Positions 25,801 through 35,779 of a stretch of 64,000 bases of DNA are shown here, piece after piece. This DNA comes from Megalopta genalis. Taxonomy: Eukaryota > Arthropoda > Insecta > Hymenoptera > Halictidae. Each line of letters opens with the position of its first letter. The stretch's first letter is position 1. Location of the stretch: the NCBI RefSeq assembly GCF_051020955.1, contig NC_135029.1, forward strand, positions 3,434,001 through 3,498,000. The letters run 5' to 3'. A program made the position numbers and the translations under genes. Below the pieces are notes generated by a model, which saw only the letters and a program-made list of their open reading frames with translations, made no database searches and was not told the DNA's origin.

Positions 25801-28800
25801 TTAATTTATACGTTTCTTATATTTAAAAAATCCGTACATATATAACAAAATGTATAAAGATCTAATAATCATAATGAAAATATTCTATTTAACAGTAGGT
25901 CTACATAAAAATTCTAAAAATAAGCGCCACTGAAACATGCCGTGTAAAGGTACAATTGTATTTTGTCTTTTTCGTAACGTGTCACTTGAAATTCATGCGA
26001 AATGGAAATTGAAATTGAAGTTAATTATAGCTTCGCGTATGTAGTCCGACTGCGAAATATGCAATGTTTACCAAAATCTGTGTATGGTAGTTCAAAGTGA
26101 AGAAAATATTTTTAGTACTTTGTAAAATTCGATATTTGACATCCGACAAGAACAACTTCAGGAAAAATGATTTGTTTACGAAGATAACAATACATCATGG
26201 TAATAGTTTTGCAGTCCGCGGTATTGACAATAACCGATTCAACTCAATGCGAAGCTTTGTGTCGCAAAAATTAATTTCGTATGTAAAATTAAAGTTCTGT
26301 GTGTCAATGTTCACAGCAAATGCGCAATTTGACTCTTGAGTCAAATACATGTATGAGTTTCGTGGAAACCATCTGATAGTAAAACTTTATGACGCGTAGC
26401 GTCGCGACGCATCGGACCATTAAGTGTCGTGGATACATTGCAGAAAAGTAGAGAGTACGGTAGCATTATTGGGGTAACTAAGGCATTGTCTGAAAAATCT
26501 TCGTGCATTGTCTTTGTTTAATTTCTGTAAATAAAATAAAATATTTGTATAATACAATATTTCGCATCTTTTAAAATGCGAATAAGGAATACTATTTAAA
26601 ATCAGTGTGTATTATATGAATACTAGTATATACATATAGTTCATTTTGAGAGAACTTATGCATTAATAAGTAGACTGTGGATTTTATGAATTTATGGGAA
26701 TACTGAATACGTCAAATACAAAACAGTGATACCATTAAAAAATTTGAACTATTATTATTATTTACTTATTGTATTATTATTATTTATTATTATTATTTAC
26801 TTATTGTATTATTATTATTGTATTATTTTTAAATTATTAAAATCATTGAGGAGGGAGACATATATGTATATAGCTCCTCTATCTTGCAATTATTGCAAAC
26901 AGTTTTTATTTTGCATAAAAACCCGCAGCCTATTAATAAGCATTCCTTTGTTTAGCTGCATAATTAGTAGACGGTGGACATTTGTGGAAAATACAAATTC
27001 TGTGTAACAATTGCAAAAAACAGGAACTGCTTGGGCATTTGTTTCTTCCAGTTACCAATAATGTAACCGGATTTGTGTATTTTCACTATGCGTTTCATAT
27101 AGGTGAAAGCAGTTCTTGTCAGAATTATTTGAAAAATAGAAAGAGTAATAATTAAACAATTATTTCAATCGTATCAGCTTGGCAAGCGTATCATATTAGC
27201 AATATCCACACAAAATTAGAAAGCGAAACCTTCATTAGAATAAGAGTGCGTTGCTATATTTAAATACTAAATTTTTTCATTGTTATCCATTTGTTCAACT
27301 ATACAAAAATCGCTGAAACGAAAGAACGAAGTTCGCCGTTGTAGGCTGATAAGCTGCTTTATCAAACAAAGGAGTAAGAAGTGAATATTTAACACTTTAT
27401 CTGGTGACGAATCTTTCAACGATGACGTTGCTCAATCGCGATAGCCATTTCATTCATAAACGAACAATTAACCTCATCTAATCATTTCTTTTAGGATTGA
27501 ATACAGTGGTAATCCAAATTCTATTGTCTACTTAATGGAAGAGGTAATGGAAAATATAATATATTTATGAAGTAACATAAAATGTAATATATTTTTTAGG
27601 TAATAAAAGATATAATATATTAATTTATGAAGTAATATAAAATGGTGGTAATATGAAATATATATATTTATGAAGTAATATAAAATGTAATAAGTTTTCG
27701 AGATAATATCAAATATATGTATTAATGAATTAATATAAAATGTAATACAATATGTCTTTGAGGTAATATAAAGTGTAATTAATATTTTGGCACACGTGAT
27801 CAAATATATGTATTAATGAATTAATATAAAATGTAATACAATATATCTTTGAGGTAATATAAAGTGTAATTAATATTTTGGCACACGTGATGTATAGGTA
27901 AATGTGTTTATTTCATTGCAATCAAATATTCTATCCAATTTTCTATAGAACACAGTATTTTCTATTTTCGGAAATGTATGAACAAAAATGAATATGACGA
28001 TCCCGGTAATTTTTTAATTATGATAACTTCTGCGTTGGGTAGAATAATTCAGTAGAAGAATGAGTCAAATTGCATTTTTGCAAAATCTGTACCGTACCAC
28101 GGTTGATGAAACACTGTACAGGGTGCGTGACGTCCGCGTATAAACGTTCGAGGCTCCATGAACGCTGGTACACGTGCATGATAAACAAGCTCTGTGGCGC
28201 AAACGAAATTCACACGAATTGTTACTATAGTTCGGAGAAAAGTGAATGCACCTTTCTTAAGATTCGTTTAATTTTAGATCAAACTAACGATAAGCGCGGT
28301 CACGTCGGGGGAAAAGTTTCTCGTCAAAATGATAACTTCATTTCCAATGAGAGGCAATAATCGTGCGAAATTTACAGAAACGTTTATAGTCAGTTTAACG
28401 TTATGATCGCGTGCGAAATTTTCTAACTAATCATTCGAACTGCTAATGTGTTCATTTATATATTTCGGCAAGTGAAACGGATGCTGAAATCGTGCGTAAC
28501 AATTAGTGAATACTATACGAAATGTTTGCAAATGTACGTTAATTGTACACTGATGCACAAAAGTATCAGAAGTTCTGCTGATTTTATGCAAGTGGATGAT
28601 ACCTATCGACATTTGTTAGCTTGTTGTTTACATAAATGTTTCAACTATGTATATTGTTTGCGCATATATATTACTGCAAAACATTTACCGCGTTCATGGT
28701 GTTGCGAAACCATAATACGGAAAATTTTCGTAGACCGATATCTTTCGAATACTGAATCTTTAACGTTTTCATATAAATTTTGGCTTATATTATCTATAAA

Positions 28801-31800
28801 TGATTAAAAACTGTTATTTTCTTCATAAAATGTACTTTTCAATTTCTACACTACTAAAAATATTTGTTCGCGTTAATTACGACAATTAGAAATCAAAGAG
28901 AAAGTTCTTTTTTAAAATAATTTTAGTACATTGATATTAATAAATTAACATTCTTGAATTCACGTACTCAATTTTGTCACAAGTGCACAAAATCTTCAGT
29001 ATAATCTAAGAAATAAAACGATAAAATTGCATAGGAATGTTTATATTAAGGGGTAAAAAATAATGATCTGCTGAAAGCAATGTCTTTAGAAACGCAGTAA
29101 TAATTTTAGTTTATTCGGTCACTTAATAGTCAGAAGAGTAATGCGCCCTCGGTAATGCAATTTGCAGGTATCTGTGTTCTGTTATATTGTCCGGTCTAAG
29201 GGTCTCGCATTCCGAATGAATTGAAATGTAATATCTGCATTACATGAATGCGAAGCAGTTCTTCTTATAAGGAAATCCATGACGTATTACTTAAGCGTTT
29301 TATCATAGATCCACTACATTTGATTTTAAACTTTCTGCTTCAATAAATTAACTTCAATTATAATCAAATGAATCATTTTCTACGATAGAAATGTCTTACT
29401 TTCAAAGATTTAATTCTACGGATATTCAATTTTTCTGGTTTACAGTGTATAATTAATCAGTTGACATTTATTTAATAATTTATGTGTGTATATACAAATT
29501 GTTTTACCTGACGAAGGATTTGCAATACAAAAGCAATCAGATAATTTATATCCCAAATAATAGGAAAACGTGATTTTCATTTCACTATAATAAAACCAAG
29601 ATCGTCTAACTTTATATAAAACAAAAGGTTGCAACTACAATGTGTAAATCGCTGAAAAGAAAGACTCGCTTGTTAAATAATTGAAAGTTGGGAATTTTTC
29701 TGTACTTGTTCGTGAAAATAATCATTTATATTTTGACTGATAAGTCTCAACTACAGTATATAAATATATAAAATATTTGAGCCAAGTAATAGTTTCCATA
29801 ATAGAATATTAAGTTTCGATAAAACATCTATTATCTGCATTAATTAAAATTAATTATCCTGCTAATGATCATGGGTAATAGACAGTATGTAATTATATTT
29901 TCTTTTTACTACCCACAGTCAGACGATGTTTTATTTTTACTGTCTATTTCATTCGTCTAGAAATTAAAAACCATATGCGCTTGTCTAATTCGTTTCTCTC
30001 TTTGTTATTAGAATTCTCAGTTTGGAAATACTGAACCGTTCAAGAAACCATTCAAGAAACAAACTCGCGGTAACCACAATTTCCACTATGCATTTCATTG
30101 TAAATGCTGTTTTCTATTGATTTAGAAAAATTTCCATTTTTAGACTGGAAAAAACGAAATTATTTAACCGACGAGATTCTGGCACGTGTTACATTTTACT
30201 TGAGGTAAATTACAACAATATGAAAAGACAGAAACATATCTCAATTATTATGGAAATTAAAAATTTATGTTATCACGATGTGTAAACGAAAGTGTAGAGT
30301 GAATTAAAAATGCATGCATCATATAATATAAATTGTAGATTGTAATGTAGTAATATGTTGAACAAGTTTCCGTGGATATTAATCAAAATCTAAAACAATT
30401 AATTCACGCTTGTACCAATTATTTAAATATTCACAAACGTAGATGCAACACAGGTGTAACAAATACATGATTTAAATAAACCATGAATCCATTATAAAGG
30501 AACGTATTAAAGTTAATTGAACAGAGTTTCGTTTTCTTGCTGTCTCAATTACCGGGAGCTTCCAGAATGGAAGGAAGGCTCGGAGAAATGAAAGCGTGAT
30601 AGCGTAAATCGAAATTAAAAGTATTCTGTTACATATGTAATTCATGTGCACCTTATGCTCAGTTTCATTGTTGCGCAACAGAACACCGTGAAACGAGAGA
30701 ATTCACAAAACAATACCTTCTATACTATAACCTTTTATCACTAGTCTGTGCACTACGGTCATTAACCGTGTAAACTAAAACGTTCTCTGTCAACTATCCC
30801 GAAGATATTACGATCTCAAATACACTGTTTGCGTACGCGTTTTGTACAGACGTTGTATCCGACTGTAACACAAGTAACCACGATTGGAAACAATAAACCT
30901 GTTCTAATTTGAAGAACTCGGCTCGTGAGTAGATTGCAGATTTTATGCGCTTATGACAGAAATGATTAGGCGAAATTCAAGACGGTTGAAAGATGAAAAG
31001 AACGAAACTTCGGTACGACTACGTTAAGACAAGTACGGACAATTTTAATTTCGCATAAAAATCCACAGTCTGGTTATGATCTTCTGCAAATGCACATAAG
31101 CCACTTGTAACGCTTTCGTTAATAGAGGAGCCACTTTCCCAATGAATCGAGAAGCCACCGTACAGTAAGAAGACATGTTAACCCTCTGCACTCGAATAAC
31201 GCCGCTTAAAAAATTCAAAACTATCGTTTCGTACGATCTGCATCGGTACAATCTTATAAGCAAATTCTCTTCAACCAGTTAGTTTATCTTCGACCATTTA
31301 TCTCTTTGAAAAGTGTGCAAGTAATTATTAGAGCGCAGATTGTATGCATTTGTAACAAAGATACGTGGGTGTAACTGAATATAGTGAAAAGATTAAAAGC
31401 CAATTAAGAATGTCGGTGTACTAATTGCAACTTATTAAAATGATTAAAAAGAGAAAGAAAATTAAGCTCGACTGATTTGTCTCGCAATCGGTGCAGAAGA
31501 ATTTCATTTTGCGTGAAGATCCGCGGTCTAGTAACTACACTGTATATACTCATTTAATAAAGAATATCAAAGTATATTATATATCCTTTTTAATCAGTCG
31601 GCTGTTCCCGACGAGTACACCCGTCACGTTGAAATGCCAACGTTTTGCGCGACGACGAGTACACTCGTCAAAAACAGCTAACTAGTTGAACAGAGTAACT
31701 CAGTTCCGACATTGTTTCGTAAACATAAGCGGATCGAATTCATTTAGATTTCGTAAAGTTCTCATTATGGAACTTGCTCCAATGAAGGAGCTTTTCAAAT

Positions 31801-32435
31801 TCGTACATAGAATTGTAAAACAAGAAACCGGTGACGTTGACCGTGGTGGGCTCCGGTGCGTTAATTGCTACGAATAAATACGTTCAAACTGTTGGCAGCT
31901 GATTCGAGAAAGATCAGCGAGTGCAAAGGGTTGAAAATAACGGAGTTTATTTCTGCAACGATCGAATAAACGTGCAATCGTATTACGAATGTCCAGCAAG
32001 GTACGCGACGCGACACCTCGAATTCTCTGAATCCTCGGATGGTCGATGATCGCGAGAGAATCAGCTCGGCGACGCGACGGACGAATCGAAACGAAACCGA
32101 TTCTCCGGTGGAGGAGGGGTAGGAGTTAATGAACGAAGGGGAGAGGGTAATACTCACCGAGATACGTTGCCGGGTCGAAGGGTGGCTGGTATCTGGTACT
32201 CGGGGTGGAGCACGCAGGTCCTGTTGAACTCCTGCACCCTCGTGGGACGCTCGCCGCCGAAGGGCTTAGGGCTGCCGATTGTCCTGTATCCCTGGTGCTG
32301 GGACAACTGCTGTAGCTGTCGGAGCTGCAACTGTTGCTGCGACAGTCCCTCGCAGAATGCGCAACCGGTGCCTTGACGCGCGAACACTGACACACAGACG
32401 AGCAGAAAACCGATTTGGCATACGTGACGGAGCAT
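11747..32435 (-). CDS. NDNF: NDNF/Nord-type secreted protein with FN3-like repeats (complete, 607 residues)
   Basis: Seven minus-strand exons (32435-32158, 18066-17936, 16756-16447, 14709-14403, 13913-13680, 13117-12962, 12154-11747) join to 1824 nt with every phase consistent. NDNF is a secreted, heparin-binding glycoprotein; Drosophila Nord modulates BMP signalling. Residues 1-24 form a signal peptide and 33-48 are Gln-rich. Next come the NDNF N-terminal domain (FYYLSPREGPPLTLLV, then PLFTYQG..QNFTIP) and two FN3-like units. Aligned landmarks with vertebrate NDNF include LTVSWNK, RYCLAVT, LRTCHGVTIG, KYCILV, LQPGKSYL-like MQPGKAYLL, and a final RTRRTC. N-glycosylation sites occur at NRT, NVS and two NFT. 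Vertebrate NDNF has 568 residues, so length fits. The family is certain by motif order; function in this species is inferred. Confidence 0.93.
12962..13117 (-). CDS. NDNF: NDNF exon 6
   Basis: The acceptor is CATTTACAG and the donor CAG|GTATGT, phase 0 at both ends. It covers residues 421-472 (EREVVGYASLSVPPLTSGKA, then YTLRI and FAIKVLATQE..TIFPQ). This matches vertebrate KAKYLVRLKGN and MLKILATTRP..SFPS. Confidence 0.88.
13680..13913 (-). CDS. NDNF: NDNF exon 5: linker between FN3 units
   Basis: The acceptor is TTGTTTCAG and the donor AGG|GTAATC, phase 0 at both ends. It covers residues 343-420, including DGFVHFRYRPPENTSSTFHI and FPCGGGIVKAKL. The vertebrate equivalent is KFLRFAP..HQKVTFFIHSCLD. 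The frame stays open past the donor, but the next exon fits better there. Confidence 0.87.
13995..14136. repeat. 34-bp tandem repeat, four copies, in NDNF intron 4
   Basis: Four consecutive 34-bp units start at 13995, 14029, 14063 and 14097, with a partial fifth. Each begins GYAATTT.ATG and contains AAAAGGA..GT. The units have diverged, so the array is not young. Confidence 0.75.
14403..14709 (-). CDS. NDNF: NDNF exon 4: first FN3 unit
   Basis: The acceptor is ATTTTTCCAG and the donor GCG|GTAATA (phase 0). It covers residues 240-342. SNINPHLSRYCLAVTSG, SLCAVE-like TLCAAQN and YDTTYNFTLYVVSN match the vertebrate YCVVINKE, SLCAVEA and DTQYYFDVFVVN in order. Confidence 0.9.
16447..16756 (-). 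CDS. NDNF: NDNF exon 3: end of N-terminal domain, start of first FN3 unit
   Basis: The acceptor is ATATAACAG (weak pyrimidine tract) and the donor AG|GTATTA. It covers residues 137-239. It carries PLFTYQGAEDQNFTIPKTRA, then GLYRFEIKSV, VLLYATSS and RRLTVSWNK. The order matches vertebrate ELFSYKG, GLYQLDLLS, VYATT and TVTLAWK. Confidence 0.9.
16877..17080 (+). mobile_element. hAT-like miniature element, copy A (NDNF intron 2)
   Basis: The left end is TAGACCGCGGATTTCATACG. The right end, TAAAAATCCGCAGTCCG, is preceded by TTATTTTGCA. It shares the ends and the subterminal TTTATG.CAAAA word with copies B-G. Flanks do not show a clear duplication, consistent with age. Confidence 0.6.
17936..18066 (-). 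CDS. NDNF: NDNF exon 2: N-terminal NDNF domain
   Basis: On the minus strand the acceptor is ATTATTCCAG and the donor T|GTAAGAGT. It covers residues 93-136 (FYYLSPREGPPLTLLV, then SPCSGPISWTVSYVEPPE). This mirrors the family pattern PL.VTVTPCD.PLEWKL.LQELPE. It is too short to appear as a long open frame and was found by translating the region. Confidence 0.88.
18953..19000. mobile_element. Possible end of a decayed Tc1-like element
   Basis: ACACAGTCAGCCTAAAAAG leads into GTATACGTACAC. This resembles Tc1-family termini (ACAGT...AAAAGT.T.CGTACAC). I found no matching second end or transposase. Confidence 0.3.
19138..19282. repeat. Decayed tandem array of a GTTACTGTGCTC-like unit
   Basis: About eight loosely spaced copies of a RTTACTGTGCYC-like word recur every 13-30 bases (GTTACTGTGT, GTTGCTGTGC, GTTACTGTGC, GATACTGTGA, AATTACTGTGC, GAATACTGAG, AATAACCGTGC). 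It looks like an old minisatellite in the large NDNF intron. Confidence 0.45.
20030..20600. other. GC-rich, CpG-rich island in NDNF intron 1
   Basis: Composition shifts sharply from AT-rich to CpG-rich, with a CT run at 20081-20095 and short GGCGTGGC-type direct repeats near 20448-20466. Open frames on both strands look like by-products of GC content. It could be an alternative promoter or a conserved regulatory island. No splice-consistent exon was found. Confidence 0.35.
22569..22948. repeat. Near-perfect inverted repeat, 107-bp arms with AT-repeat loop
   Basis: The left arm 22569-22675 and right arm 22842-22948 are reverse complements with one mismatch seen. The 166-base loop contains an (AT)n run at about 22771-22840. 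The arms begin AATAAACATAGACATCGTC. It lies inside the NDNF intron, so the pre-mRNA could fold into a long hairpin. Confidence 0.9.
23678..23959 (+). mobile_element. piggyBac-type miniature element, copy 1 (282 bp)
   Basis: It is flanked by TTAA (23674-23677 and 23960-23963). The ends are CCCTAGAAAGATAACC and, inverted, CCCGAGAAAGATAACC (15/16). A second inverted pair, CAGAGGCGC, sits 52 bases in from the left end and 24 from the right. The interior is AT-rich with no transposase. The TTAA target and CCC ends are hallmarks of the piggyBac superfamily. It is nearly identical to the copies at 33259 and 40290. Confidence 0.9.
25738..26010 (+). repeat. Dispersed repeat family P, copy 1
   Basis: It contains TCGACTAAAACAATTACTCC, then AGAAAAGAAAAATGC.ATTAGG, TTGTTAATTTATACG, and further on AAAATTCTAAAAATAAGCGCC with TGCCGTGTAAA. 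The same words in the same order occur at 48826-48910 and 49090-49330. No coding capacity is recognised. It is probably a decayed transposon fragment. Confidence 0.55.
26671..26932 (+). mobile_element. hAT-like miniature element, copy B, with exact 8-bp target duplication
   Basis: The left end is TAGACTGTGGATTTTATG and the right end CATAAAAACCCGCAGCCTA. Both flanks carry TTAATAAG (26663-26670 and 26933-26940), an exact 8-bp duplication. The interior contains an ATT-repeat run. There is no transposase; an open frame across it is incidental. Confidence 0.8.
27710..27891. repeat. 91-bp tandem duplication
   Basis: Units 27710-27800 and 27801-27891 differ at one position seen (ATATGTC/ATATATC). 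Each ends in TTTTGGCACACGTGAT. Degenerate relatives of the TGAAGTAATATAAAATGTAA core extend left to about 27540, so the array is larger and older than the last duplication. Confidence 0.85.
30930..31072 (+). mobile_element. hAT-like miniature element, copy C
   Basis: The left end is TAGATTGCAGATTTTATGCG; the right end is CATAAAAATCCACAGTCTG. It is the shortest copy (143 bp). The flanking octamers agree at only 4 of 8 positions. Confidence 0.6.
31182..31930. mobile_element. TTAA-type element with CCCTYTGCACTCG ends (749 bp)
   Basis: The left end CCCTCTGCACTCG follows TTAA (31178-31181). The right end, inverted, is CCCTTTGCACTCG (12/13) and is followed by TTGA. Inside are two GACGAGTACAC.CGTC palindrome-like words (31609-31670) and the nested hAT-like copy G. 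It is probably another piggyBac-type non-autonomous element, older than the 282-bp family. Confidence 0.5.
31329..31530 (+). mobile_element. hAT-like miniature element, copy G (nested)
   Basis: The left end is TAGAGCGCAGATTGTATG; the right end is AAGATCCGCGGTCTA. Flanking octamers GTAATTAT and GTAACTAC differ by two transitions. It sits inside the TTAA-type element at 31182-31930, so it inserted later or was carried with it. Confidence 0.65.
32158..32435 (-). CDS. NDNF: NDNF exon 1: signal peptide and N-terminus
   Basis: The ATG is at 32435. The exon reads MLRHVCQIGFLLVCVSVFAR, then Gln-rich sequence, NRTC and GNVS, and ends CG|GTGAGT. The two leftover bases plus G of exon 2 restore Arg93, giving GNVSRFYYLSP. 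That join matches the ..KRYFFV region of vertebrate NDNF and proves the 14-kb intron by phase and similarity. Confidence 0.85.
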
Positions 32436-32501
32436 GATGCTCGATTTTTCTCAGCTAGGAAATGGGTATTATTCAGGTGGAGGATGACTGCGACGTCGCT
32501 A

Positions 32502-32536
32502 CGTCTGTCGTCCAGTGGTGAACGAGTTCGACTGTG
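32502..32536 (-). promoter_or_regulatory. Candidate Inr + DPE core promoter of the NDNF-type gene
   Basis: Read on the minus strand, an Inr-like CACAGTCG has its A at 32533. AGACG (fits RGWYV) sits at exactly +28 to +32 relative to that A. This is the arthropod Inr/DPE spacing and would give a 98-base unspliced 5' UTR before the ATG at 32435. No TATA box is visible at the right distance. It is inferred from motifs only. Confidence 0.4.
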
Positions 32537-33258
32537 TGCCGAACGGTAGACGATGCCAGTCAGCGAACGAGGCTGCCGCTTGGGAAACCACGCTGAGACG
32601 AAACGAAATAACCCCTCTTCGCTTCCTACCGAGGCGACTTCGTGTTTGCCCCATCTTCTGGAAGGAACCCTCCCTCTCTTCTCCTCGCTCCTACCTCCTT
32701 TCCCTTACTCTCAACCCTGCCTCGTCCCCCACGGCCGATCAAACCGTACACACTCGTTGTTATGTTTTGTCGTGCATGTGCTAGTGCCCGACCACGTGTA
32801 CGTAGGTGACCCTAATTCGAGGGAATCTTTGGAGAACCAATGGTTCGCGGGGTTACGTATCAACAGCGACGTTTATATGTATTAACCCTCGGTCATCGTA
32901 TACCGGTACGCCTTCGACCTGCCTGTTGCAATACGTTTGATCAATGCGTCCGAAAAAATGTTGCAGACCTTCTTTTGTTTCTTCTTTCTTTCATCGATAA
33001 ATTAATCGGGTTCCGAGGGTATTTCGGAGCGCTATTCTTTTTTTTTTTTAAAGATTTTGCGAGACTGTTTTAAATTATGATTTCGGGCGTACGATATGTT
33101 TTCGTTCGAATTGTTCAACACGTTCGCGAACGGTAAACGTTTAAACGAGCTGCGGAAATAGAAAGATGATTGATTCCAAAATTATTCTGTTAAAGTGCGT
33201 AATAATGTTAATAAGTATACGCTATATGGAATTGAATACATGATAATGTGGCTTTTAA

Positions 33259-33540
33259 CCCGAGAAAGATAACCTACGTCGCAGAGGCGCCTGCGAAGAC
33301 TGTTGATTTTTGTTAATTTTTCACAGAGGTCTAGTGATTTAAGTTTAAAATTACTTAAAATATAAAAAAATATAATATAAATGCATTTTATTTTGACAAT
33401 AATGCCAAACCTTTAAAATGACTAGATTAACTTAAATAAATATCCATTGTTAGTATAAAATTGACGCCTTAGAAAAGCATGCGCCTCTGAAGCGTATGGT
33501 TATCTTTTACGTACGTTGTCATATGGTTATCTTTCTAGGG
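33259..33540 (-). mobile_element. piggyBac-type miniature element, copy 2, inverted (282 bp)
   Basis: TTAA lies at 33255-33258 and 33541-33544. It is the same 282-bp element in reverse orientation, differing from copy 1 at only a few positions (for example GTCAAAAT against GTAAAAAT read in the same sense). It sits about 0.8 kb upstream of the NDNF ATG. Confidence 0.9.
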
Positions 33541-33777
33541 TTAAAGAAGTGTTAAGCTATATTGTTTTGAACAAAGTCTTTGAACGGTTCCAGTCGTTTT
33601 GGCAATTTAAAACGAAAGAATGAAATCGTTTCTTCGTTGAAATGACAGTGAGTTTGAAAAAATATCTTGTTTTTTTTTGGAAAATGGCGTTGTCTTGAAG
33701 CTCAAGATTTGAACTGTTAGGTTGTTTCGCTTTTGGCGAAGTATACCGATGAGTTTGGTTCCTGTGATAGCGGTAAG

Positions 33778-33968
33778 TAGACCACGGATTTTATGAGCAT
33801 ATGGCAAAAATGGTACAGTTTTGTGTATCTCAGTTGCAGTGTAATTTTGTTAAATTACTTTCAAATTATTGAAACTACAAACAAGAAAGAAGTACACCTT
33901 TATTTAACTTTCCCTCTATACAATTATTGTCGCGGGCAATATTTATTTTGCATAAAATCCGCAGTGTA
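33778..33968 (+). mobile_element. hAT-like miniature element, copy D
   Basis: The left end is TAGACCACGGATTTTATG; the right end is GCATAAAATCCGCAGTGTA. Flanking octamers GCGGTAAG and GCGTCAAG match at 6 of 8 positions. Confidence 0.7.
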
Positions 33969-35486
33969 GCGTCAAGATTGCTGAAGACTCTCAAATTTCG
34001 TAGTCTACCAAGCAACTAATTATAAGATATTTTATATCATTTCAAGAAAGACGTGTTCAAAACTTTTTCCTAATTCGTAATTTCTATAAATTGAATTAAG
34101 TGTTTTTTTAAATATACCTCGAGAAACTGCAACAAAAAAAATGGCTTCTTCCACTGTCGATTCTGTATTCAAGTACTTAGGATGTGTAAAATTGTGTAAT
34201 TGTCGATGCGTTCGTCTCGTTTTAATCGTTCGAATTCACAAGACCTTCGTCAAACGTTTGTGACCAGAACGTATAAAATCGCTCTGGAATTTTTATTATC
34301 TCAGTTTATGCCACAGTTATACCACAACTATAACATGAAGTTTCGTACACGAAGTTTCGTCTTCTAGTAACCAAGTTCGGAAATCTGTCGAGTAGGCGCT
34401 ACTGTATGGGAATCAGCGCGTCTGTTCATGACTTACCGTTTCTTCTTATAAATGCTTACGCACGCGTCTCGACAAATTGTTAAGAACAGTTTTCTTGAAA
34501 ACTAAAGGCTGAAAGTGAGAACATTATTAGTCAATTTAATAATTGATAATCAACTTTTTGAGGAAAAGTTGCCGCTTTTCTGGCTGCATCAAGATCGCAG
34601 CCAACATGTATACAGTAATTACAACGGTGTAAGCTGAATCCGTAGTTCAAGAGGAAGTTCGAGGAGTAAGAGCAATTGGGGGTAGTCCGCGATAAGCTTC
34701 CGCGTTTTCACCATAGACACTTCCTAAGTTAACCTATGACTACGCTTTAAGCACGTATTAAGTATTTCGTAAAAGAGACTTGATTATTGAGCCACTTCAG
34801 GCGTTTCCCACGTATTACTAACTCAAGAGAACAATATGTTTTAAAAGCAATGCGATCACAAAATGGAATCGATATCGTTGCATTTAATAAGTTACGAATA
34901 ACAATTTTTGGAGGTGGAAAGATTTTAACTTTTTAACTGATTAGGATCGATGACATTTTATATTGTTATTATTATGTTCTTTAATGAATGCTTGAAACAT
35001 GAGCTGTGTCTGCAGAAAGTTTACAAATATTAAGGATGCTACAAGTATAACTTGTTTCGACTAGATAACATAATGCTAAAAAGTTGTGTATAATTTTTAG
35101 ATCGAGAGATTCGACAATTATTTTCTCTCCTTTTAACGAAATTATGTATTTTGCTAGCGTAGTGGATATCGAGGAAAATATCCACCTTCTCATATATTCG
35201 AATTGTTGAATTATAAAAATCATATAAAAATTAAAAGAGCACTGATGCAGTGTATAAGACAATAAATAATATTATTATCCAACTTTTGTAGCTTTAAGTG
35301 TGCAAGCCGAAGTTCGAAAACCGAATTAAACATTCTTGAAAACTTAATAATGTTTTCATTTTTAGTCGAGGTAACTTGTACACCAGAAATTTTTAAGTAC
35401 ATAGGTATTCAATGAATAATGTATACGTTTAGATTGCACGACGATGCGACAGAATTAGCGTAAAATGGCAACTGTCCAGATGATGC

Positions 35487-35664
35487 TCGATATCTCGGAT
35501 TTCACGCACCTATGGCAAAAACGAGCAGTTGAATTTTACAACAAACCGAAGATTGAAAAGAAAATCGTATCTTACCAGGGAAAGAAAAGTATATTTTTCC
35601 TGTGCGTGAAACGTGCGTGAAAAATGAGAGAATTCTCTCATTTTGCACAAACATCCGTAGCCCG
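35487..35664 (+). mobile_element. hAT-like miniature element, copy E (degraded)
   Basis: The left end near 35487 reads ATCTCGGATTTCACGCACC and continues TATGGCAAAAACG. The right end reads TTTTGCACAAACATCCGTAG. It aligns with copies A-D, but the outermost bases and the target duplication are eroded. Confidence 0.5.
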
Positions 35665-35779
35665 ATTATAAAGATACGAGTTCGATAATCAAAAACAGCG
35701 GTCCCCAGCATCTTTCGTCCTGGTTTACAAACAAAGTACCCGCGCTAAATAATAAGTACACCATCCAATTCATCAAACA

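Larger units (their letters stand above)
18067..32157 (-). other. First intron of the NDNF-type gene (14.1 kb)
   Basis: The boundaries are CG|GTGAGT at 32157 and ATTCCAG at 18067. The intron holds a GC-rich island (20.0-20.6 kb), a 107-bp-arm inverted repeat (22.6-22.9 kb), a piggyBac-type element (23.68 kb), hAT-like miniature elements (26.7, 30.9, 31.3 kb), a tandem repeat (27.7 kb) and a TTAA-type element (31.2-31.9 kb). I see no supported exon inside. Confidence 0.8.
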
